This document shows positions 36,303 through 47,335 of a stretch of DNA of 64,000 nucleotides, piece after piece (position 1 is the first letter of the stretch; every line of letters starts with the position of its first letter). The translations under genes were made by a program, and so were the position numbers. The notes below the pieces were generated by a model that was not told the DNA's origin, did no database searches, and saw only the letters and a program-made list of their open reading frames with translations. The DNA comes from Sphingobacteriaceae bacterium (GTDB lineage: Bacteria > Bacteroidota > Bacteroidia > Sphingobacteriales > Sphingobacteriaceae): the NCBI GenBank assembly GCA_903642215.1, contig CAHJWG010000008.1:124001-188000 (forward strand). The letters run 5' to 3'.

Positions 36303-37457
36303 ATGTATTACAGAACTTCTTTTTTGTTTAATGCCGCAAGAAACGCAATTACCATATTACTCATTATAAGCAGTGGGTGCAGCAAGCATTCAGATGCGCC
36401 TACGGTTAGCCAATTACAGTTTAGTGTTATGCTTGGTGAAGAGCAGAATGTTATCTCACCTGCCTCTCCGGGACTGTTATACAGCCCTGACGAGCATTTG
36501 TCTTACTTGCGCAATACGGCAGGGGGCTTCAATTTGTGGTTCGCTGCTGACGGAGGTACCGTAGGCTTTTCTTCGCCTGACCTGCTGAATCTATCCTCAC
36601 TCAAATCCGCAAACGGTGTGCCCTCTCCGCTTCTTGCCCCGAGTGGTGCAGGCAGCAATGCGTTTGATGCCGATTACGCTGGTTCCGGGAGCCTGTTCCA
36701 TGCGGCAAACGGCCCGGATTTGCTAATGGTTTATCATGCGGAAAACCACCTTTTTGGAACCCATCATAACAACGGTTCGCCTTTCTATGCAGGAATAGGG
36801 CTGGCCAGGTCGAGCGATGGGGGGATTACCTGGCAGAGGAAGGGCCAGATCCTTTCCGCGCATGACCCTCAACTGGCCTCACAAACATCAACCGGGGCCG
36901 GCATCGGAACACCGGCTGCAATTGCAGCGAATGGCTATGTTTATATTTTTTTCCGGGAAATAGACCAACAAAGCGGTGCCGAAGGCATTGGAGTAGCCCG
37001 CTCCCCTACCGCTAATGATGCTATGCCGGGTAGCTGGCAAAAGTTGTTGAACGGATCGTTTTCGTCGCCAGGCCTCGGCGGCGCGTTTACCCCGCTTCAA
37101 CTGGTGCTGGATAAAAATGCAGTTTCCGACCACCGGCAGCCCTTTGTTACTTTCAATACCTACCTCAATGCTTACGTGCTTGTCATCGTTGGCAACGGCG
37201 GAATATACATGTGTACCTCGTCAGATTTAATTAACTGGTCTGCCGGAAAAGTGGCATTAGCCTCACCCGTTCCCGATGCCAAAGTAACGCCGACAACGGC
37301 TCCTTATAACTGGTATCCGGCGTTGGTATCATTAGATCAGCCATCAGAAACCTTAACTGACAAAACCGGCTATTTATATTATGCAAAGGGTGCTGACAAT
37401 GGAACATCCTATCACACCATGTACAGGCGGGCTTTTACACTATCTCTTGTTAAGTGA
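36303..37457 (+). CDS. Lipoprotein with beta-propeller/sialidase-like fold
   Basis: 384 residues. A lipobox ends ITILLIISSGC-SKH, so it is a lipid-anchored envelope protein. LARSSDGGITWQRKGQIL is a BNR/Asp-box repeat, and other blades resemble FVTFNTYLNAYVLVIVGN and GGIYMCTSSDLINW. The fold suggests a sialidase- or GH43-like propeller, but no catalytic set can be assigned. It lies between the decayed integrase and the CRISPR array and is the only obvious cargo gene there. Confidence 0.7.
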   Translation: MYYRTSFLFNAARNAITILLIISSGCSKHSDAPTVSQLQFSVMLGEEQNVISPASPGLLYSPDEHLSYLRNTAGGFNLWFAADGGTVGFSSPDLLNLSSLKSANGVPSPLLAPSGAGSNAFDADYAGSGSLFHAANGPDLLMVYHAENHLFGTHHNNGSPFYAGIGLARSSDGGITWQRKGQILSAHDPQLASQTSTGAGIGTPAAIAANGYVYIFFREIDQQSGAEGIGVARSPTANDAMPGSWQKLLNGSFSSPGLGGAFTPLQLVLDKNAVSDHRQPFVTFNTYLNAYVLVIVGNGGIYMCTSSDLINWSAGKVALASPVPDAKVTPTTAPYNWYPALVSLDQPSETLTDKTGYLYYAKGADNGTSYHTMYRRAFTLSLVK

Positions 37458-37647
37458 TCTGTTACCTTTGGAGTTTACAAGTTTGTTGAAATTCTTTTTC
37501 ACACAATGATTGGAGTTTAGATAATTCGGCTAACAATAACAATAATATTTAGTGCCGAAGATGGGTAGAAACGTATAGATTTTTACCTTACGTATTCAAC
37601 TAATAACTCAGCTATTTAAATAGGTTAATTGCAGCCTGTAGATTATT
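37458..37647. other. Leader-distal flank of the CRISPR array
   Basis: No gene. TTCGGC (37525-37530) and GCCGAA (37554-37559) can pair and might end the array transcript, which runs leftward; support is weak. Confidence 0.35.
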
Positions 37648-40600
37648 ATTTCAATTCCTACATGGTGCGATTGGATGCACCGCCAGAACCAGACGGACGA
37701 GGACTGCCAACATTTCAATTCCTACATGGTGCGATTGGATGCCGGAAACAAAAACTACTGGATAAATGCCATTTACATTTCAATTCCTACATGGTGCGAT
37801 TGGATGTACTTGTTAAAATTCGATTTATTCCTGTTGCTCAAATTTCAATTCCTACATGGTGCGATTGGATGCATGCTGTTTTTATAAGGTTAAAATTTGA
37901 TTTCCAGATTTCAATTCCTACATGGTGCGATTGGATGTATTAATTATTTGGCGAAGGAGATTGTCGGATAAGTCATTTCAATTCCTACATGGTGCGATTG
38001 GATGCGATAGTGGGTGTTTACATAACCAATCCAATCATCTTATTTCAATTCCTACATGGTGCGATTGGATGGAAACATCAGCGGCGCGTTAAAATCAGTT
38101 GGAAACATATTTCAATTCCTACATGGTGCGATTGGATGGCTTGTAGTTTAAAAATGCTGTCGGGTTAAACTATATTTCAATTCCTACATGGTGCGATTGG
38201 ATGGCTAACCGGTATTGCCGGGACCGTATTTAGTACCAATTTCAATTCCTACATGGTGCGATTGGATGCCTTAATGGCTACCTACTATAACGGCGGCAAA
38301 TTCAATTTCAATTCCTACATGGTGCGATTGGATGAAACAATCATCACCAATGAAGGTGCTTTCTGGACGAATTTCAATTCCTACATGGTGCGATTGGATG
38401 GCCTTCAAAACAAGCTTTATAACGCTGTCGTTTCCATTTCAATTCCTACATGGTGCGATTGGATGCAGTTTACCGTAAGAGGGAACAGATACCCTGAAAT
38501 ATTTCAATTCCTACATGGTGCGATTGGATGACGATAACATTTTGTAATCGGTATCTTTATCACCCATTTCAATTCCTACATGGTGCGATTGGATGGCCGT
38601 TATGGCATACGTGAGTTATGTACTGCTGTATTTCAATTCCTACATGGTGCGATTGGATGAATGTTAAAAATGATGCTTTGGTTGAATCAGTTTATTTCAA
38701 TTCCTACATGGTGCGATTGGATGACTTGATCCGTACATGATTAATGATGATAAAGAACATTTCAATTCCTACATGGTGCGATTGGATGCCGGGCAAACAA
38801 GATGATAGCAACATTGCTATTTCCGGATTTCAATTCCTACATGGTGCGATTGGATGCTTATGAGCCGGGTAAATTTAATGTTCAGGATGCAAATTTCAAT
38901 TCCTACATGGTGCGATTGGATGCCTGAAAATTTAGTTAACAAAAGCTATACCTATGATATTTCAATTCCTACATGGTGCGATTGGATGACTGATAGTTCT
39001 TTGAAGGCTTTGCGCTTTATCAATTATTTCAATTCCTACATGGTGCGATTGGATGGCGGCTAAACGGGTTTTTTTGTTGTTGTTACCGTAATATTTCAAT
39101 TCCTACATGGTGCGATTGGATGAACAGCATACGTTGAAACTACCGGCAATGATACTACATTTCAATTCCTACATGGTGCGATTGGATGATTAACCAATTT
39201 GGTGGTTACTGCAGTAAGTGCAACATTTCAATTCCTACATGGTGCGATTGGATGTTGCCGTTTTTTAAATTGTTGCCTGCCGGCAGCACGGATTTCAATT
39301 CCTACATGGTGCGATTAGATGAGTTTTGAGTTTGATGCAAGTCAGATTATACGATAAAATTTCAATTCCTACATGGTGCGATTGGATGTACAGGCGGCGG
39401 AGGCGGAACGACAACCTGCGCAGATTTCAATTCCTACATGGTGCGATTGGATGGCTGGAAGGAACGAAAATAGAACTACGCTTGCTAAGATTTCAATTCC
39501 TACATGGTGCGATTGGATGTACGGAGTATCGAACGGGAAGTATTTATTTTGGCTTATTTCAATTCCTACATGGTGCGATTGGATGGCTTCGGCCACAACG
39601 CTTCCAGGACAGGTAACGGTATATTTCAATTCCTACATGGTGCGATTGGATGGCCAGCGCGCAAGGTGAACGCGATACCATCTATTCCATTTCAATTCCT
39701 ACATGGTGCGATTGGATGCCCGTGGAGCTTTAGTAAACGAAAATACTGAATCAATTTCAATTCCTACATGGTGCGATTGGATGAAACTTAGTTCTCAAAG
39801 TACATTTGGGGCAAAAAGATTTCAATTCCTACATGGTGCGATTGGATGACCTGATTATCTTTAATATCCATAGCCCGGCGTAATTTCAATTCCTACATGG
39901 TGCGATTGGATGTTTTAATTTTTTCATAAATACAATTCTTTTTGGCAGATTTCAATTCCTACATGGTGCGATTGGATGAAAGTATGCGCTTCGCGCACAC
40001 TTTTAAAGATTTTATTTCAATTCCTACATGGTGCGATTGGATGACGATTGGGTAAATAAAGAAACCGGAGAAGTTTTAACATTTCAATTCCTACATGGTG
40101 CGATTGGATGGTAATATTTATTGAAAGTCTGGAAGGTTTAACGCCATTTCAATTCCTACATGGTGCGATTGGATGTTGGTGCAAGTTTGACAGGCCACGT
40201 ACAAATATTTTCATTTCAATTCCTACATGGTGCGATTGGATGGTAAGTTCTGCTGTAATAAAAGATTTGAAGCATTCATTTCAATTCCTACATGGTGCGA
40301 TTGGATGGCTATCGCGTTACGCCTGGCAGATCTGAAGAGTCCACATTTCAATTCCTACATGGTGCGATTGGATGTGATGATTATTTAAGAGAAAGTTTAA
40401 ACATAAAATATTTCAATTCCTACATGGTGCGATTGGATGAAATAATACAAGCCTCGTCGCAATAAAAGAATTACTATTTCAATTCCTACATGGTGCGATT
40501 GGATGGCAAAACGGAGACTTGTACAAATTTTATTTAACCAAATTTCAATTCCTACATGGTGCGATTGGATGATAAAATTGACCACAACGACGGATGGAAC

Positions 40601-43600
40601 GCTTACATTTCAATTCCTACATGGTGCGATTGGATGTACGCAAGACGAAGCTTTTGAACAAGCAATGACTTTTTTCAATTCCTACATGGTGCGATTGGAT
40701 GCCGGCACCGATCAGCCGCAAATACGTCGATAAAGTTTTTTTCAATTCCTACATGGTGCGATTGGATGTTACAGCAATGTACTGAATATCCTTTGCTGCT
40801 AACAATTTTCAATTCCTACATGGTGCGATTGGATGACAGCAATGTACTGAATATCCTTTGCTGCTAACAATTTTCAATTCCTACATGGTGCGATTGGATG
40901 CCAGTTCCCGCGGTATCAATACTGCTTCCGGAATTGTTTTCAATTCCTACATGGTGCGATTGGATGTTGTCAAAATATCTTTTATCATACCGGCACATTT
41001 ATTTTCAATTCCTACATGGTGCGATTGGATGAGGCATCGCGCAGGTCGGCATAATAGCATTGCGTATTTTTCAATTCCTACATGGTGCGATTGGATGAAG
41101 CATAGTCCGTACCCTGGTTCAGGTTGAACATTTTTCAATTCCTACATGGTGCGATTGGATGCTTTTCATGGTATTAACAATGGTATTATTGTCCTTTTTC
41201 AATTCCTACATGGTGCGATTGGATGATATTTTGGACCCAGAACTTTTGCTTTTTTTATTTTTTCAATTCCTACATGGTGCGATTGGATGATTTAACCGTG
41301 CGCGGCAATACCGGCTTCCGGAGCATTTTCAATTCCTACATGGTGCGATTGGATGTAGTTTTGGAAGAACCAACAATCGTTGTTAACGAATTTTTTCAAT
41401 TCCTACATGGTGCGATTGGATGTGCTTGATTTTATAGACCATGAGTTTTACTTGTACATTTTCAATTCCTACATGGTGCGATTGGATGCTGAATCACGTT
41501 ATCAAAGAAACTATCCTTATCGTAATTTTTCAATTCCTACATGGTGCGATTGGATGGAACGCATCCGGGAGAATGACGGACGTTTAAAACTTTTTTCAAT
41601 TCCTACATGGTGCGATTGGATGGCAAAATACGGCTGTTGCCTTGCAAGTTACCTTCAATTTTCAATTCCTACATGGTGCGATTGGATGAGATGTCAAATC
41701 ATTAACAAGATAATCGGTATCCTTTTTCAATTCCTACATGGTGCGATTGGATGGTTACTTTATCAAGATCAATAAAACCTGACGGAACGCTTTTCAATTC
41801 CTACATGGTGCGATTGGATGCCTAAACCAAAACAGGGGCCAATTACCCGCCCTACTATTTTTCAATTCCTACATGGTGCGATTGGATGATAACATAGTTA
41901 ACGCCGTTTCTTTTATTTATAGAAGTTTTCAATTCCTACATGGTGCGATTGGATGCGGGATTTTTTGCGCCACGCGCTTTTTGTTGCTTATTTTCAATTC
42001 CTACATGGTGCGATTGGATGAAGATTTTCGGTGCGACTTAACAACGGCAATGCAGTTTTCAATTCCTACATGGTGCGATTGGATGTATCGCGTTACGCCT
42101 GGCAGATCTGAAGAGTCCACTTTTCAATTCCTACATGGTGCGATTGGATGGATCTGTGACTTTGTAAGCCTCATTAAGCCGGACGGGTTTTCAATTCCTA
42201 CATGGTGCGATTGGATGTCCCATATCCAAATATTTGTATTTAAATATTGTACCAATTTCAATTCCTACATGGTGCGATTGGATGAAGTGCAGGTTGATAG
42301 ATTCGGAGTTTTTAATAGCCCATTTCAATTCCTACATGGTGCGATTGGATGATATTATACCATTGCATATATTTTAGTTTTGGGATTATTTCAATTCCTA
42401 CATGGTGCGATTGGATGTGGTAATAGATGTCATCCAAACGTTAATATTCGGCAATTTCAATTCCTACATGGTGCGATTGGATGGGCTACGAGCCTTGTTA
42501 AAACGCATTGCCGGAAAGATTTCAATTCCTACATGGTGCGATTGGATGGATGCTTGACTTGAACCCGTTATTCCATACGATGCAAGATTTCAATTCCTAC
42601 ATGGTGCGATTGGATGGGTTGCGGGTTAGTAGAAGTTGCGGCGGTAGCAACATTTCAATTCCTACATGGTGCGATTGGATGAACTTAGGGTTGTTTCCGA
42701 TGCTTTAAATGAGGGAATTTCAATTCCTACATGGTGCGATTGGATGACAATTTACCACGTTGGCACAATTAACAGGATTAAATTTCAATTCCTACATGGT
42801 GCGATTGGATGAAAAGCTTTGGGTTTCGATTACTCAATTTTCCGCTTATTTCAATTCCTACATGGTGCGATTGGATGTTATAGCGAAACCGGCGAAACAA
42901 TAGCAACTTTATCAATTTCAATTCCTACATGGTGCGATTGGATGCAAGGAATGAAGAAAAGGAAGCAGAAATTCAATATATTTCAATTCCTACATGGTGC
43001 GATTGGATGATCGTATTGTTTTGGCAGGCTTTGGCCTTTTGCATATTTCAATTCCTACATGGTGCGATTGGATGCTTTCCTGATTTGGATATGAGAAATA
43101 AAGCAATTGAATTTCAATTCCTACATGGTGCGATTGGATGAAATTTAAGCTGCAATCCCAAATTTTCCCTTTTATATTTCAATTCCTACATGGTGCGATT
43201 GGATGCAAAGGCGAGTTAGATATTCGCTTAATCGCACTAAATTTCAATTCCTACATGGTGCGATTGGATGAATTGATACTTACAAAGCTGAATACGCTTT
43301 TAGCACTATTTCAATTCCTACATGGTGCGATTGGATGGGTTTACAAAAGGCACATTTAGGCCCGCTTTGTCGAGATTTCAATTCCTACATGGTGCGATTG
43401 GATGCAATTTAATTTATGACCAAAAATGGCAATTGCTTTATTTCAATTCCTACATGGTGCGATTGGATGCGATAAAATGGACGATCCTCACATATCTTTT
43501 ATTACATTTCAATTCCTACATGGTGCGATTGGATGTACTCCCTTGAGTTCACGGCCGACATCCAAATTGCATTTCAATTCCTACATGGTGCGATTGGATG

Positions 43601-45177
43601 AGTAGAAACTATTTAATTAACCATATAATAGAAATAAATTTCAATTCCTACATGGTGCGATTGGATGCTAACTCCTATCTGGAAATTAAACCTCTAAAAT
43701 CTGTATTTCAATTCCTACATGGTGCGATTGGATGTAATCAAATGCTCTCAACGTTCGCCGAATTGCCTATATTTCAATTCCTACATGGTGCGATTGGATG
43801 TCTTAATAAAACTTATGTTAATGATATTCGGGTTATATTTCAATTCCTACATGGTGCGATTGGATGTTTGATTACCTTTATGTTCAGCGTAATCTTGCCG
43901 AATTTCAATTCCTACATGGTGCGATTGGATGTGTCCTTGGAAAAATTGGTAAAGGTGCCTTAAAGGTATTTCAATTCCTACATGGTGCGATTGGATGCCT
44001 GATGCTATTCCCGCAAATCAGATAGCTTACAAATTTCAATTCCTACATGGTGCGATTGGATGATGCAATTATCCTGCATTTTGCAGCCAAAGAACCGAAT
44101 TTCAATTCCTACATGGTGCGATTGGATGAGATGCAGGACGCGCATTTACGCCGGTGTACGTTCATTTCAATTCCTACATGGTGCGATTGGATGAACAGAT
44201 GCTAACGGTGTAAAATCTAAGTTGGGCTATTTCAATTCCTACATGGTGCGATTGGATGCTTAGACTTCAATATGAGTATTCCGAAGTATATCTAATTTCA
44301 ATTCCTACATGGTGCGATTGGATGCCTGCAAATGAAACAGCAGGATTTAGATATGGACTTTATTTCAATTTCTACATGGTGCGATTGGATGAATATTCGG
44401 CGACGAGAGATTATACTTATTATGCAAAATTTCAATTCCTACATGGTGCGATTGGATGACGAAGATAAAACAGGCTTAGAATTGCAAACTATATTTCAAT
44501 TCCTACATGGTGCGATTGGATGCTCTTTGCGGTTTGCCTGAAATAAAGCATAAAAGAATTTCAATTCCTACATGGTGCGATTGGATGAAGGTTGGCGTAA
44601 CGCAGGTCGGCGGAACTAAGGTATTTCAATTCCTACATGGTGCGATTGGATGAAGAGTGCGCAGCCCGGATTAAGTCGCAGTATTTATTTCAATTCCTAC
44701 ATGGTGCGATTGGATGAATCACTTTCCAGAATAGCCTGCGCCAGTACAGTTGAATTTCAATTCCTACATGGTGCGATTGGATGTTTATCAACTTCTTTGT
44801 TAACCAACTCCGAAGCTATTTCAATTCCTACATGGTGCGATTGGATGAGTCTTAACCATACTATTTCAGCATCTAATCAGGAATTTCAATTCCTACATGG
44901 TGCGATTGGATGTGAATTTGATAAGCCTTACCAGGTCATAGCATCTTATATTTCAATTCCTACATGGTGCGATTGGATGGCGGAAACGAAGCGTAAACAT
45001 CAATGCTCAAATCCATTTCAATTCCTACATGGTGCGATTGGATGACAAAAAAGAGATCAAAAAATACGACCGGGCAGTACGATTTCAATTCCTACATGGT
45101 GCGATTGGATGGATTGCTGGAAACCAGGTTTCATAAAAATGTAGTGCATTTCAATTCCTACATGGTGCGATTGGATG
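37648..45177 (-). CRISPR. Type I-B CRISPR array, 115 repeats
   Basis: The 30-bp repeat begins ATTTCAATTCCTAC and ends ATGGTGCGATTGGATG on the plus strand. In crRNA orientation it ends ATTGAAAT, the usual I-B 5' handle, so the array is transcribed on the minus strand from the leader at 45178 leftward. By hand count there are 115 repeats and 114 spacers of about 34-38 nt. Repeats are nearly invariant. Exceptions are one A for G at repeat 26 (39292-39321), one T for C at repeat 103 (44362-44391), and a block of 24 repeats (40672-42217) whose first plus-strand base is T instead of A. Open frames seen across the array are by-products of the repeat. Confidence 0.99.
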
Positions 45178-45374
45178 CCGTTTGTAAAACGGCCCTAATA
45201 TATATTTAAACACTGTTTTTATCAGCCTTTTTTCAACAAAATTTAGTCGATGTTTAATAAGCGATTACTGCGCTTAAACAGACAACCTGGATTTTACAGC
45301 TACAACCCGGATTTTGTCTGTTTATTTATACTTCTATACGGTCAAAGAACTGGTGAGTTATCCTCATCGACAAC
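45178..45374 (-). promoter_or_regulatory. CRISPR leader
   Basis: AT-rich region between the youngest repeat and cas2. The base after the last repeat starts a perfect hairpin, CCGTTTGTAAAACGG (45178-45192, 6-bp stem). Further in, TAAACAGACAA (45275-45285) and TTGTCTGTTTA (45314-45324) form an 11-bp inverted repeat that encloses two near-copies of CCTGGATTTT. These are candidate Cas1-Cas2 or host-factor recognition elements. Confidence 0.7.
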
Positions 45375-45638
45375 TTACAGGATATTATCCAGCTTGTTTT
45401 TTTCAGCACCAATCACTTCTTTTTCCAGCCACTTTTCCTCCCGGCTTTTAAAAACCAGGATACTGTCTGTTTCGGTATCAATAATTAGTTTGGCTTTCGC
45501 TTGCAGTTCCTTCAGTTTTACAGGTGTAATTTCTCCCTCAAAAACAGAATTTTGTATCCAGTTTAAATACTGCCGGCAAAGTTTAAGCATTTTGCCAACG
45601 CGCTTTTCTCCGATATCGTAAACTAAAATTACATACAT
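45375..45638 (-). CDS. cas2: CRISPR adaptation nuclease Cas2
   Basis: 87 residues. The ferredoxin-like fold starts MYVILVYDIGEKRVGKMLKL with the conserved Asp8 after strand 1, and WIQNSVFEGEIT is the second conserved block. Cas2 bridges two Cas1 dimers to integrate spacers. It is the last cas gene before the leader; cas1 ends 113 nt upstream, with a low-complexity AGCTTTTAGC-type spacer between. Confidence 0.96.
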   Translation of the reverse strand: MYVILVYDIGEKRVGKMLKLCRQYLNWIQNSVFEGEITPVKLKELQAKAKLIIDTETDSILVFKSREEKWLEKEVIGAEKNKLDNIL

Positions 45639-45751
45639 TTTTAAAAAAGCTAATAGCTGTCAGCTTTTAGCTTTCAGCACAAGTTGAACATTAAAATTAC
45701 AATAGCTATTTACAAATCACTAAAAGCTGATTGCTTATAGCTAACTGCTCA
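45639..45751. repeat. Degenerate AGCT-rich repeat between cas1 and cas2
   Basis: Imperfect copies of TAGCTGTCAGCTTTTAGC and of AAAAGCTGATTGCTTATAGC, partly inverted to each other. It resembles simple dispersed intergenic repeats of Bacteroidota and separates two genes normally adjacent. Confidence 0.45.
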
Positions 45752-46756
45752 CTACCACCTCACTTTATACGGTTTATACTCATCCAAACCCAGCACATGT
45801 TTGCCCAGCTTGTAGCATTCCAATTTAATCAGGTGTTTGTAACTCACGCTTCGGTTTAATACCGGATGCTTAAACGTTTCGTTCAACCGTTCTTCCCAGG
45901 CTTTTACAAATATTTTCCTGCCGGAATCTTTCAGCATACAGCCGTTCATTTTCAGGTCGAAATCTTTCGACTGGATTTCCTTTTTGTTCAGCAGCCTGAA
46001 AATCGTACGGTCAACCATTACCGGTTTAAAAATCTCTGCCAGATCTAAAGCCAGTGAAAACCGGCGGTAACCAGGCTCATGTAAAAAGCTGATGGTTGGG
46101 TTAAGCTGCGTGTGATACAACTGGTTTAAACAGGCCGAATAACACATCATGTTCCCGAAAGAAATCATCGCATTCAGTTCATTTGCAGGTGGTTGCCTGC
46201 TTCGGCCTTCCATCTGGAAATCGTTTAAAATCGTATCAAAAGCCTGATAATATTGCTGGCGGATGTTACCTTCTATACCCATTAGCTCGTCTACCGCTTT
46301 TGTTTGTTCAATTTGCAAGGCCAGCAGCTCGATGCTTTCCAGCGGAATGCTCACATCCTTTTCGCGGTTTAAATAATAGCGCAAAGTTTTTGTCATGTTA
46401 AAAGCAGCACCACTCACAAATTTCCGGGCAATAATCATCCGCTTTTTAGCATCGATGTAATGCTTGGTTTGCGAAATCTGCATCTTACCTGCCAGCAAAT
46501 ATTCTTTCGGACAAAAGCTGCCGGTATAGTTTTCGTAATAATCAAAAAAGTGGACTGCAATTCCTGCTTTGCCCAAAAAATTATACAAAGCACTATTGGC
46601 ATCCAAACTACCGAAACAGAACAGATCAGAAACACCTTCTACCGGAATATATTTGGGCGTTCCTTCTACGCCGTCTTCATCAACCGGCAAAAATTTCAGC
46701 GTATTATCTTTACGGCTTAAACGACCAGGATTAAACAGGTAGTAAGTTTGTTTCAT
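45752..46756 (-). CDS. cas1: CRISPR integrase Cas1
   Basis: 334 residues. The N-terminal beta domain is followed by the alpha-helical catalytic domain. Metal ligands are seen as Glu162 in MGIEGNIRQQYY, His226 in TISFLHEPGYRRFSL, and Asp238/Glu241 in DLAEIFKP. The length and the LHEPG motif fit subtype I-B Cas1. It inserts new spacers at the leader with Cas2, and Cas4 upstream trims prespacers. Confidence 0.97.
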   Translation of the reverse strand: MKQTYYLFNPGRLSRKDNTLKFLPVDEDGVEGTPKYIPVEGVSDLFCFGSLDANSALYNFLGKAGIAVHFFDYYENYTGSFCPKEYLLAGKMQISQTKHYIDAKKRMIIARKFVSGAAFNMTKTLRYYLNREKDVSIPLESIELLALQIEQTKAVDELMGIEGNIRQQYYQAFDTILNDFQMEGRSRQPPANELNAMISFGNMMCYSACLNQLYHTQLNPTISFLHEPGYRRFSLALDLAEIFKPVMVDRTIFRLLNKKEIQSKDFDLKMNGCMLKDSGRKIFVKAWEERLNETFKHPVLNRSVSYKHLIKLECYKLGKHVLGLDEYKPYKVRW

Positions 46757-46760
46757 GCAG

Positions 46761-46773
46761 ATGCTTCTTTTAT
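46761..46773 (-). repeat. Dispersed 13-mer between cas4 and cas1
   Basis: ATGCTTCTTTTAT, 5 nt upstream of the cas1 start, in the gap between the two genes; 12 of 13 match. Confidence 0.5.
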
Positions 46774-46815
46774 CGGTTAAAAATTAGTATTGTTTTTGAT
46801 GAATGTCGGCTTTGT

Positions 46816-47328
46816 TTATACAGGTTCTTCTACATAACAAAAATCAAAATAGCTGCATTGCTTGCAAATCGGTTTGCGCAGCAGCGGCGGACAAACTTCA
46901 CTTGTAACCAGTTGTCTGATATCAGCTTCCCAACTTTGGATCATTTCCGGGTCGCCGGGTTCTAATTGTACCGTTTCCCGCTGCCGCATTTTTGGATATT
47001 CGATCAGTCCGGTTACGCCTTCAATGCCTTGCTGGCCCAGTTTGAAGATGTAGTATATTACCTGCGCAATATGTGCTTTTTCTACCTTGTCGCTTTTCTT
47101 TACCTCATGTACCACTTTGTTTTTGGCATCGTAAAAATCTATTTTGATGCCATCCACTTCTACTTCGGTATATTGCTGCGAACGGTCGGTATAAGTAGTT
47201 TCGCCAATTAGTTTGCCTTCGGCTACCGTTTCGGAAGTATGTTCCATTTGTATTCCGTTGGCGAACAGCCACAATTTCCGATGGCAAACGAAGTAGTAGT
47301 TGATATGGGAAGCAGTGAGGTTAAGCAT
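46816..47328 (-). CDS. cas4: Cas4 exonuclease
   Basis: 170 residues. The iron-sulfur ligands are Cys15 (FVCHRKLW) and the C-terminal cluster CPPLLRKP-ICKQCSYFDFC. The RecB-nuclease core is present: VDGIKIDFYDAKNKVVHEVKKSD contains Asp and Glu-x-Lys, and AHIAQVIYYIF is helix QxxxY-like. Cas4 processes prespacer ends and selects PAM and orientation in type I systems. The upstream gene stops 7 nt before its start. Confidence 0.95.
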   Translation of the reverse strand: MLNLTASHINYYFVCHRKLWLFANGIQMEHTSETVAEGKLIGETTYTDRSQQYTEVEVDGIKIDFYDAKNKVVHEVKKSDKVEKAHIAQVIYYIFKLGQQGIEGVTGLIEYPKMRQRETVQLEPGDPEMIQSWEADIRQLVTSEVCPPLLRKPICKQCSYFDFCYVEEPV

Positions 47329-47335
47329 CGTATTT

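Noticed and set aside
37629..45209. Many open frames of 60-160 codons across 37.6-45.2 kb on both strands
   Set aside because: They arise because the 30-bp CRISPR repeat has no stop in several frames; the same short peptide recurs at every repeat.
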